A stretch of DNA of 8,672 nt from Parvularcula sp039033795. GTDB taxonomy: Bacteria; Pseudomonadota; Alphaproteobacteria; Caulobacterales; Parvularculaceae. Shown piece by piece: positions 1 to 6,083 of the stretch. Both the position numbers and the translations under genes were made by a program. Position 1 is the first letter of the stretch, and each line of letters starts with the position of its first letter. The stretch spans positions 1 through 8,672 of the forward strand of contig JBCCBY010000123.1 of assembly GCA_039033795.1 (NCBI GenBank). Direction: 5' to 3'. The notes under the pieces are model-generated. The model was given only the letters and a program-made list of their open reading frames with translations, searched no databases and was not told the origin of the DNA.

Positions 1-522
1 ATCGATCGGATGCCCAGGCCCCCTCTTCTGAGCTTGGCCGAACACCTCAACAACGAAGGGGTGTTCTCTGACACTTTCATGATCTCAGCCAAGAAAAAGC
101 GGGGGACGGAGGATCTTCAGAACTGGCTCATCGCCAAAATGCCGGAAGGGCCGTTCCTATACCCAGAAGATCAGCTTTCGGATATTAATGACCGACAAAT
201 GGCCGCGGAGGTCACGCGTGAAAAGCTCTTTATGCGCCTGCATGAAGAGCTCCCCTATAGCTTGACGGTCGAAACGGATCGCTGGGAGCGGACCAAGCGC
301 GGCGAGCTGCGGCTCGAGCAGACGATCTACGTCGATCGCGACAGCCAAAAAAAGCTGGTGCTTGGCCATAAAGGGCGCACCATCGCTACCGTGGGCACGA
401 CGGCGCGCGAGGAGATGCAGGAGATCTTTGGCGAGACCGTGCATCTTTTTATCTATGTCAAAGTGCGCGAAGGCTGGGCCGATGATAAAGAGCGCTTACG
501 GAACATGGGCCTCGACGTTTAA
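1..522 (+). CDS. era: GTPase Era, C-terminal part (5' truncated by window edge)
   Basis: Era is a Ras-like GTPase with a C-terminal KH RNA-binding domain. It binds the 3' end of 16S rRNA and assists 30S subunit maturation in the cytoplasm. The reading frame is open from base 1. The first residues, I-D-R, fit the end of the G4 guanine-specificity motif (NKxD), so the G1 to G3 motifs lie outside the window. A G5-like S-A-K follows (bases 85-93), then the linker with L-Y-P-E-D (about 160-174) typical of Era. The KH domain carries the GxxG loop as G-H-K-G at 364-375, followed by R-T-I. The C-terminus ends about where Era proteins normally end. The ATG at base 10 is internal and not the true start. 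The gene ends 24 bases from a convergent gene, with no clear terminator between them. In many proteobacteria rnc lies upstream and recO directly downstream; here recO is about 950 bases away. Confidence 0.96.
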   Translation: MDRMPRPPLLSLAEHLNNEGVFSDTFMISAKKKRGTEDLQNWLIAKMPEGPFLYPEDQLSDINDRQMAAEVTREKLFMRLHEELPYSLTVETDRWERTKRGELRLEQTIYVDRDSQKKLVLGHKGRTIATVGTTAREEMQEIFGETVHLFIYVKVREGWADDKERLRNMGLDV

Positions 523-546
523 CCCTCGCTGATCGGTGAACTTGCG

Positions 547-1152
547 TTATCCTGCCCGGTGCCGCCAACGCCGGAACACTGCAGCACCGCACAAAAACAA
601 GAGCGCAGCAGATGGGACCGGGACGGCCTTAGCCTGAAAATTGTCGATGGAGATTTTGTCGGGTGCGAGCGGAACAGGTGAGGCACCAGAGATCACAAAG
701 CTGGCGATCGGCGTGTCGGAGATCACACCAATAAAGCCATTCATCGGTGTGCTTATCGTCTCGATCGTGTTGTTGTTTGCATCGAGAATATCCAGCGTGT
801 GTTGTCCAAAGTCGCCGTCGAGGATGTCAAAGGCAAAAGCTGACACCTCAACCGAGAACACGCCTTGGATACTGCCGACATTGTTAAAAGCGAGGATAGA
901 CCCTGCGTCAGTTAATGCGCCTGAGCTGAAATTGACATTACCAGGAATGTTAGCGGCGGGTGTGTTGAAATCGATGAGGTTCGGGAAATTGCCGTTTTGC
1001 ATTCCCGATAAGCCGTTAAAGTCGAGGCTGAATGTCGAGCCGCCAGCGGCTGCCTCATAATCAGCTTGACCGGTAAAACTCGTCACCGTGGCGGCGCTTG
1101 CCAAGGACCACGCGCTCAAAACACCAACCATGGCCGCGATTGAACAGTGCAT
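547..1152 (-). CDS. Secreted protein with VPxP-type (PEP-CTERM-like) sorting signal
   Basis: This 201-residue protein looks like an exosortase substrate. A hydrophobic signal peptide fills residues 4-17, with a plausible cleavage after A-S-A at 18-20. The mature part is rich in Asn, Gly, Ser and Asp and almost free of Cys and Lys, as expected for a beta-rich surface protein. Residues about 140-175 (G-F-I-G-V-I-S, then D-K-I-S-I-D-N-F) resemble the stretch before the sorting signal in many PEP-CTERM proteins. The C-terminus has V-P-V-P (177-180), a short hydrophobic helix (about 181-193) and a basic tail R-R-W-R-H-R. This matches the tripartite PEP-CTERM plan and is closest to its VPLPA variant, which is processed by exosortases. 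The ATG at 1152 is preferred because GGGGA lies 5 bases upstream and it opens the signal peptide. The frame stays open to a TTG at 1215, which would add a basic n-region (R-R, K), so the start is uncertain. The specific biological role is unknown. Confidence 0.8.
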   Translation of the reverse strand: MHCSIAAMVGVLSAWSLASAATVTSFTGQADYEAAAGGSTFSLDFNGLSGMQNGNFPNLIDFNTPAANIPGNVNFSSGALTDAGSILAFNNVGSIQGVFSVEVSAFAFDILDGDFGQHTLDILDANNNTIETISTPMNGFIGVISDTPIASFVISGASPVPLAPDKISIDNFQAKAVPVPSAALLFLCGAAVFRRWRHRAG

Positions 1153-1229
1153 AGCATTCCCCACTTTGGCCACCACCCTGCGGAAAGGATCGTGTTCAAG
1201 AACAAGAACGGTCAAAGGGCCTTATGGGA

Positions 1230-1373
1230 TTAAAGCCCGTGACGCTTCTCAGCGATCAATTGGCCAACAAAGTCACCGCAAACCGAGAACAGCGAAATCA
1301 CAGCGACCGCCGCGATCACGTAAAAGATCGTTCGGCGCAGGCCGATCCGCGGATGTTTCTCCGTTGTGGCCAT
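1230..1373 (-). CDS. Small single-pass membrane protein, 47 residues, unrecognised
   Basis: This short gene begins M-A-T-T-E-K-H-P-R and ends A-E-K-R-H-G-L before a TAA at 1230-1232. The start is supported by a perfect GGAGG with 5-base spacing. The layout is a basic cytoplasmic N-terminus (K6, R9, R13, R14), one hydrophobic segment at about residues 16-33 rich in Val, Ala and Ile, and a mixed, charged C-terminal tail. By the positive-inside rule the N-terminus is probably cytoplasmic, though the basic tail makes this ambiguous. I do not recognise a family. It lies on the same strand as the sorting-signal gene, 77 bases upstream of it, so the two may be co-transcribed. It is divergent from recO across 97 bases. 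The strong ribosome binding site, the clean hydrophobic segment and the gap it fills argue that it is a real gene. Its short length leaves some doubt. Confidence 0.6.
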   Translation of the reverse strand: MATTEKHPRIGLRRTIFYVIAAVAVISLFSVCGDFVGQLIAEKRHGL

Positions 1374-1470
1374 CGGAACCTCCATCCGTCTCTGACCCGA
1401 CGTTGCGGGGGGATGCTAAGCATAAATCGGGCCTTGGTGAAGTCCTACGGTCAGTGCCAAGCGTGTCAGC
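1374..1470. other. Divergent intergenic region with a short palindrome
   Basis: This 97-base gap separates the small membrane protein gene (leftward) from recO (rightward), so it must hold or overlap any promoter for the leftward gene. It contains the palindrome ATGCT-A-AGCAT at 1413-1423. On the minus strand TATGCT overlaps this palindrome and is a weak -10 candidate (4 of 6 consensus positions). No convincing -35 was found for either direction. The regulatory reading is inference. Confidence 0.3.
1379..1383 (-). promoter_or_regulatory. Shine-Dalgarno site of the 47-residue membrane protein gene
   Basis: The plus strand reads CCTCC, giving GGAGG on the minus strand, 5 bases before the ATG at 1373. 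It is among the best ribosome binding sites in the window and is the main argument that the short reading frame is translated. Confidence 0.65.
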
Positions 1471-2193
1471 ATGGAATGGCGCGATGAAGCTCTGATGTTG
1501 GGCCAAAGAGCCCAAGGCGAGAACCACAGCCTGGTGACGGTGTTCACCAGGACGAGGGGCAAGGCTGTTGCCCTGGTTTATGGTGGGCAGGGACGCGGAA
1601 AAGCACCCATCCTTCAGATCGGCAACGGCCTGGAAATCCGATGGCAAGGAAAGGGACCGGACGCGCTTGGCCACTTTGATGTTGACCTGATCGCGCCGCG
1701 AGCCGCCGCAACATTTGGCGACCCCAAGGCACTGAGCGCCATGGCAGCCACGGCGGAACTGCTTCTGCATGTTTTGCCGGAAGGTGATGCCGCACCGGCG
1801 CTGTTTGCTGCGACCGAGGTCTTGTTTTCGACGTTTGGTGAGCGGGACATTTGGCCGGTCGTCATGGCGAAATGGGAACTCGGCCTTTTACATTCGCTTG
1901 GCGGTGGGCTGGTGCTCGATCGATGTGTGGCCACCGGTGAGCTGCTGGAGGATGGAGCTGATCTTTGCTTCGTCAGCCCAAAGTCCGGCGGTGCCGTGAC
2001 CTATGACGCTGGTCTTCCTTACAAAGACAAGCTTTTTCCCCTGCCGCCATTCTTGATCGATCGCGGCGATCCGATGCAGCAAGATCTGCGCGCAGCCTTG
2101 GAGCTGACGGGCCATTTCATCACGGAGCGGCTCCTTCATCCGGTTGGTCGCACGTTGCCGGAGGCCCGCATTCGCTTGACGACAAGGCTCTAA
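1471..2193 (+). CDS. recO: DNA repair protein RecO
   Basis: RecO works with RecR (and RecF) to load RecA onto SSB-coated single-stranded DNA during recombinational repair of gaps. The protein has 240 residues, the usual length. It opens with M-E-W-R-D-E-A, the typical start of alphaproteobacterial RecO. The N-terminal OB-fold region (about 1-78) includes the Y-G-G-x-G-R-G segment at 37-43 and L-Q-I-G-N at 48-52. A helical domain follows, with W-E-L-G-L-L at 135-140. The S-P-K-S-G motif at 169-173 and the C-terminal L-T-G-H-F at 212-216 are also characteristic. Only two cysteines are visible (C152, C166), so the four-Cys zinc site of some RecO proteins is not complete; this seems common in this class. 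The ribosome binding site is weak. The gene normally follows era closely but is separated here by two minus-strand genes. A membrane protein gene follows after 38 bases, probably co-transcribed. Confidence 0.95.
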   Translation: MEWRDEALMLGQRAQGENHSLVTVFTRTRGKAVALVYGGQGRGKAPILQIGNGLEIRWQGKGPDALGHFDVDLIAPRAAATFGDPKALSAMAATAELLLHVLPEGDAAPALFAATEVLFSTFGERDIWPVVMAKWELGLLHSLGGGLVLDRCVATGELLEDGADLCFVSPKSGGAVTYDAGLPYKDKLFPLPPFLIDRGDPMQQDLRAALELTGHFITERLLHPVGRTLPEARIRLTTRL

Positions 2194-2231
2194 GACCTTT
2201 TGGATCAAAGCCTTTCCTGGAAGGACGCCCT

Positions 2232-2621
2232 ATGGCTCGCTTGCTGAAAATCTCGGCCCTATCGGCCATCGGTTACGCGGTGATCCTTGCGCTCTTTGAG
2301 GCCTACCGGAACTGGGGTGACTGGCAGTGGTGGCCTTTCTGGGTTGTCGATTACGTGGCCGCCACGGTCTTGTTCTTGGGCGGTGTCGCCTATTTGCGGC
2401 GCGGCATCGTCGGATTGATGACGGGTGCGTGGGGTTTTTCGACGGCCATGATGTCCATGTCTTTGTTCAGCCATATCGATAGCCTGCGCCAAGGCGATGC
2501 AGCAGCTTATGGGCCAGGCGGATCATTGAGCGAGGTGCTCCTTACGGGCCTTATCGGCATGTCGACGGTGGTCGCGGGGCTTGGTTTTCTGATCGGTATC
2601 ATTGCATCCCTTCGCGCGTGA
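2232..2621 (+). CDS. Four-helix integral membrane protein of unknown function
   Basis: This 129-residue protein is not recognised. Four hydrophobic segments are visible at about residues 6-24, 34-54, 58-78 and 102-125. Between the first two is a Trp-rich stretch (N-W-G-D-W-Q-W-W, 27-34) that probably lies at a membrane interface. A loop at 80-100 is polar and Gly-rich, with H81 and D83 near its start. There is no signal peptide beyond the first helix and no catalytic motif that I can identify. The start is well supported: AAGGA at 2221-2225 is 6 bases before the ATG. It sits 38 bases after recO and 70 bases before dusB on the same strand, so it may be part of a recO transcription unit. Base composition and codon use resemble the neighbours, giving no sign of recent transfer. 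That it is a real gene is likely; its function is open. Confidence 0.82.
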   Translation: MARLLKISALSAIGYAVILALFEAYRNWGDWQWWPFWVVDYVAATVLFLGGVAYLRRGIVGLMTGAWGFSTAMMSMSLFSHIDSLRQGDAAAYGPGGSLSEVLLTGLIGMSTVVAGLGFLIGIIASLRA

Positions 2622-2648
2622 CACGGCCCCAGAAACCAAACCTCCACC

Positions 2649-2658
2649 GGCACGTGCC
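2649..2658. repeat. 10-base palindrome upstream of dusB
   Basis: GGCACGTGCC is a perfect inverted repeat in the 70-base gap between the four-helix membrane protein gene and dusB, 33 bases before the dusB start. It could be an operator for the dusB-ntrYX unit, but a palindrome this short also arises by chance in GC-rich DNA. Nothing else is evident in this gap. Confidence 0.25.
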
Positions 2659-2691
2659 AGACCAGCAAACATCAGCTAAGACCTTGTCTCG

Positions 2692-3723
2692 ATGACCTTT
2701 CATATCGGACCTATCCCGGTGGAGACCAACGTTCTCCTGGCGCCCATGTCGGGTATCAGTGACCTGCCGTTTCGGCAGGCGGCGCTGCGTGAAGGTGCGC
2801 GTTATGTGGTGTCTGAGATGGTGGCATCGGAGGATCTCGCAGGGGCTCGGCCAGACGTCGTGCTGCGTGCTGCGCTTGATGACACCAACGGGCCAAAGGT
2901 GATCCAGCTCGCTGGGCGGGAAGCCAAATGGATGGCGGAAGGCGCGAAAATCGCTGAGGCCATGGGCGCTGACATTATCGACATCAACATGGGATGCCCC
3001 GCGCGCAAAGTGACAGGGCTGCTTTCCGGTTCGGCGCTGATGCGTGACCTCGACCATGCTGAAAGCCTGATCCGCGCGACCGTGGATGCCGTTGCGGTGC
3101 CGGTCACCCTCAAAATGCGGTTGGGCTGGGACTGGCAAAGCATCAACGCGCCGGCGCTGGCGCAGCGCGCCGAGGCCGCTGGGATCAAGATGCTCACCGT
3201 GCACGGTCGAACGCGGTGTGACTTTTACAAAGGGCAGGCCAAGTGGTCGGCTGTCCGCGCGGTCACCGACGCCACCACATTGCCCCTGGTCGTCAATGGT
3301 GACATCGCGACAGCAGACGATGCACGGGCAGCGATGGCCCAGTCTGGTGCGATTGCTGTCATGGTTGGCCGGGCGGTGACCGGTCGGTTGTGGCTGCCCC
3401 GCGCGATGGACGAGGCGCTCGCACGGGGAGGCGACATCATGATGCCGCCGTTCGACGAGCGCGGCGCCCTTGCAACACGTCACTATCGAGCAACGGTTGA
3501 CCACTACCGCTTTGGTCACTCCCTTGGCGAAAACGCCGGGCTTTCTCTGGGGATCCGTATGGCTCGTAAGCACCTTGCGGCCCTTATTGATGCGACCCCA
3601 GAGTTTGATCGCGCCACCGCCAAGGCCGCCAAGGCCCGGCTCTGCACTGCCCATAACCCTGATGAGGTGACGACCGAACTCGCTCGTCTCTATACAGGGT
3701 GTTACGCAAAAGACGCAGCGTGA
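2692..3723 (+). CDS. dusB: tRNA-dihydrouridine synthase, DusB/NifR3 type
   Basis: The enzyme reduces specific uridines in the tRNA D-loop to dihydrouridine, using FMN and NADPH in the cytoplasm. The 343-residue protein has the Dus TIM-barrel signature in order: L-A-P-M-S-G near residue 16, which contacts FMN; the catalytic loop N-M-G-C-P-A at 99-104, with C102 the expected proton donor; K141 in L-K-M-R-L-G; H-G-R-T-R at 171-175; V-N-G-D-I at 201-205; and M-V-G-R-A at 224-228, which binds the FMN phosphate. The C-terminal helical domain (about 250-343) contacts tRNA. The M-G-C-P-A-R-K-V form of the catalytic loop and the neighbouring ntrYX genes point to DusB, historically called NifR3. The ATG at 2692 has only a weak upstream TAAG, but homologues begin similarly, a few residues before the first barrel strand. 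The stop codon overlaps the ntrY start. Confidence 0.95.
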   Translation: MTFHIGPIPVETNVLLAPMSGISDLPFRQAALREGARYVVSEMVASEDLAGARPDVVLRAALDDTNGPKVIQLAGREAKWMAEGAKIAEAMGADIIDINMGCPARKVTGLLSGSALMRDLDHAESLIRATVDAVAVPVTLKMRLGWDWQSINAPALAQRAEAAGIKMLTVHGRTRCDFYKGQAKWSAVRAVTDATTLPLVVNGDIATADDARAAMAQSGAIAVMVGRAVTGRLWLPRAMDEALARGGDIMMPPFDERGALATRHYRATVDHYRFGHSLGENAGLSLGIRMARKHLAALIDATPEFDRATAKAAKARLCTAHNPDEVTTELARLYTGCYAKDAA

Positions 3724-3725
3724 TG
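3721..3725 (+). promoter_or_regulatory. TGATG stop-start overlap coupling dusB and ntrY
   Basis: The dusB stop TGA (3721-3723) shares its last base with the ntrY ATG (3723-3725). No good ribosome binding site precedes this ATG, so translation of ntrY probably depends on ribosomes finishing dusB. In-frame GTG codons at 3699 and 3720 are weaker alternatives because they have no better upstream site. Confidence 0.6.
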
Positions 3726-6065
3726 AGAAATCACCGCTTCACGGGAGAGGCTGTTGCGCCAAAGCCTGCCCTCGGCAAAGACGATGTTATTGGGGAACGG
3801 CAGGTGTTAAGCCAGCGCGACAACGGGCCCGAGGGCGGATCGACGGTGGGGCAGCCGTCATCCGCCCCTACACTCAACGCAATTATCCTTGTGTTCGCGG
3901 GCCTGATGGTCGCGGGAACCTTCGGCTATGTTATTGCTGAGCGGGTTGTCACCCAACGCGTCGAGGGCGTTCCGCCCCTGGTGTCGGTGATTTTTGCCAG
4001 TCTTTGTGCTGCTGGATTGATCCTGACCGTGTTCGTCGCCGACAGGCTTTGGGACCTCTACAGAACACAGCGGCAGCAATTGAGCGGTGCGCGGCTCTAT
4101 CGACGTCTTGCCCTCATCTTGAGTGCCGTTGCGCTTTTGCCTGCTGGGATCGCGTTCACACTGACGGGGATTATCGTTGGCCGTGTGGGCAATGAGTTTT
4201 TTGTCGAGCGGGTGGAACAATCGTCGAGCCTCGCCCGCAATTTAGCAAATGCGTACACAGAGGGCGTTTCGCGAGAAATGGGTTTGACACTCCTCTCCGC
4301 AGAGCGCGATTTGGCGCGGGTCAAAGCGCTCGGCACAGACCCAGAAGTGAGCCCGATTGGCTACCGGCGCTATCTTACCGGTCTTGCCTTTATTTATAAT
4401 TTCAGTGAGCTGATGCATATCGGACCCGATGGACGGATCATTGTCCGCGCCACCGTGGGCGGGGTTGAGCCTCTTCCTTTGCCGCCAACGCGGGATTTTG
4501 TGCCGCCCGGAGAAGGTTCAGGACCGACGGTTCGCTTTGGTGCGATTCACGCTGTGAATTTCGATTCTTACTATGCCGTGATCCCGATGGGCGGCGGGGC
4601 AGACGGTTACCTTGTCGGGTACAAGTCAGAGAGCACTCAGATCGCCAATCAGCTGCTCGCAGTTCGCGATTTCCGCGATCAAAATCGTGTTCTACAAATT
4701 AGGATCGAACGTCTGGGCGGTATCGCCAATATGGGCTTTATCCTTTTATCCGTCGTCCTCCTTTTGGCGGCGGCCTGGATTGGCTTGCTGGTCGCCAACG
4801 CCATTGTGGGGCCTGTCCGCCGGCTAGCGACCGCTGCCAGAGATGTGAGCCTCGGTGACCTCAATGTGCGGGTTGATGTGCACCCACAGGATGGCGAGTT
4901 GGGCGATCTTGGCCATGCTTTTAACGATATGACAGCCCAGCTCGCCGAGCAGCGCGATGACCTTATCGCGGCTAACGAAGAATCGGAGAACCGGCGCCGC
5001 TTTATCGAGACCATGCTCGATGCGATCCCCGCCGGGGTGATCAGTGTCAGTCGTGAAGGGACGATCGGTCTCTCCAATCCTTCCGCCCAAGCCATTTTGG
5101 CCACCGACGGTACGATATTGCTGGGAACGGATGTGACGGAAATCCTTCCGAACATTGCGCCGCTTTTTGATATGGCCAAGGCGACGGGTCGGCGCATGCG
5201 CGAAACGATGGAGTGGGGGCAAAACGAAAGAATCCGAACACTTATTATCGAAATCAATCCCGATACCGAGCGAAGCATCGATGCTGAAGGTTTCGTGATC
5301 ACCATTGAGGATATCTCAGAACTTGTTACAGCGCAGCGGACAGCCGCCTGGGCCGACGTCGCTCGGCGCATCGCGCATGAGATCAAAAACCCTCTCACCC
5401 CCATTCAACTCTCGGCGGAGCGCCTTAAAAGAAGGTATGCGGACAGCCTTACTGATCGCGATCGTGAGATATTCGATCAGTGCACATCAACAATCATCAA
5501 ACATGTTGGTGACATCGGCCGCATGGTGACAGAATTTTCAAGCTTTGCCAGGATGCCTGAGCCGATCATGGCAGAGTTCGATCTTCGTGAGCTCGCGCGC
5601 GAGGCGATGTTCCCCTTTACCGTCGCTCACCCCGATATCACGTTTATCAGCACCATGCCGACTGACGACATCATCGTTCATTGTGATGGCCGATTGATCG
5701 CCCAAGCCCTGACTAATCTGATTAAAAATGCCGCCGAGGCCATCGCTGAGGCCCCGACATCGCTTTCGGGACGTGTGGAAATCGAGGTGATGGCTGAGGC
5801 GCTGGGTAGCCGGGTGGAGATCCGCGACAACGGCAAAGGGCTGCCTGCCGCCCTGAAACATCGCCTGACAGAACCCTATATGACGACACGAGAAAAAGGC
5901 ACCGGCCTTGGATTGGCTATTGTGCGCAAAGCTATTGAGGATCATGACGGCAGCTTCGATATTCGCGACCGCCGCGATGGCGGGGCAGTTGCATCTCTCT
6001 TTCTACCGAACTTGCAATCGAGCGCGGTTCTAGGAGAAACATCACTCAGACCCGTCGCAGAATGA
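3723..6065 (+). CDS. ntrY: Membrane sensor histidine kinase NtrY
   Basis: NtrY is the sensor of the NtrY/NtrX two-component system, linked in alphaproteobacteria to nitrogen metabolism, redox or oxygen response and envelope functions. The protein has 780 residues from the ATG at 3723. A hydrophilic N-terminal tail of about 50 residues precedes three membrane helices at roughly 53-71, 85-107 and 130-153. An extracytoplasmic region of about 180 residues follows, then a fourth helix at about 337-361, a HAMP linker (362-414) and a PAS domain (about 422-537). The dimerisation and phosphotransfer segment carries A-H-E-I-K-N-P-L-T-P-I, with H552 the expected phosphorylation site. The ATP-binding domain has the N box (N-L-I-K-N-A-A-E-A, 665-673), D-N-G-K-G-L (702-707) and the G-T-G-L-G-L-A-I loop. 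All catalytic boxes look intact. The PAS core has no His or Cys, so haem binding as reported for some NtrY proteins is not obvious. ntrX follows after 18 bases. Confidence 0.95.
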   Translation: MRNHRFTGEAVAPKPALGKDDVIGERQVLSQRDNGPEGGSTVGQPSSAPTLNAIILVFAGLMVAGTFGYVIAERVVTQRVEGVPPLVSVIFASLCAAGLILTVFVADRLWDLYRTQRQQLSGARLYRRLALILSAVALLPAGIAFTLTGIIVGRVGNEFFVERVEQSSSLARNLANAYTEGVSREMGLTLLSAERDLARVKALGTDPEVSPIGYRRYLTGLAFIYNFSELMHIGPDGRIIVRATVGGVEPLPLPPTRDFVPPGEGSGPTVRFGAIHAVNFDSYYAVIPMGGGADGYLVGYKSESTQIANQLLAVRDFRDQNRVLQIRIERLGGIANMGFILLSVVLLLAAAWIGLLVANAIVGPVRRLATAARDVSLGDLNVRVDVHPQDGELGDLGHAFNDMTAQLAEQRDDLIAANEESENRRRFIETMLDAIPAGVISVSREGTIGLSNPSAQAILATDGTILLGTDVTEILPNIAPLFDMAKATGRRMRETMEWGQNERIRTLIIEINPDTERSIDAEGFVITIEDISELVTAQRTAAWADVARRIAHEIKNPLTPIQLSAERLKRRYADSLTDRDREIFDQCTSTIIKHVGDIGRMVTEFSSFARMPEPIMAEFDLRELAREAMFPFTVAHPDITFISTMPTDDIIVHCDGRLIAQALTNLIKNAAEAIAEAPTSLSGRVEIEVMAEALGSRVEIRDNGKGLPAALKHRLTEPYMTTREKGTGLGLAIVRKAIEDHDGSFDIRDRRDGGAVASLFLPNLQSSAVLGETSLRPVAE

Positions 6066-6083
6066 AACAGGTACCGAACCTTC

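Noticed and set aside
1153..1215. Upstream TTG start at 1215 for the sorting-signal protein
   Set aside because: TTG starts are rare, and TTGACC at 1215-1210 on the minus strand looks more like a -35 element. It is not excluded, because the extension would supply a basic n-region to the signal peptide.
2599..3654. A 351-codon open frame on the minus strand
   Set aside because: It is antisense to dusB, which has full family motifs. The antisense product is rich in Arg, His and Pro with no recognisable domain, typical of a shadow frame in GC-rich DNA.
3699..3722. GTG codons at 3699 and 3720 as ntrY starts
   Set aside because: They have no better ribosome binding site and would extend the overlap with dusB; the ATG in the TGATG junction is the more usual arrangement.
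4679..5404. A 241-codon minus-strand frame opposite ntrY
   Set aside because: It is antisense to the HAMP, PAS and HisKA regions of ntrY. Its Ser/Arg/Ile-rich composition reflects the complement of that coding sequence.
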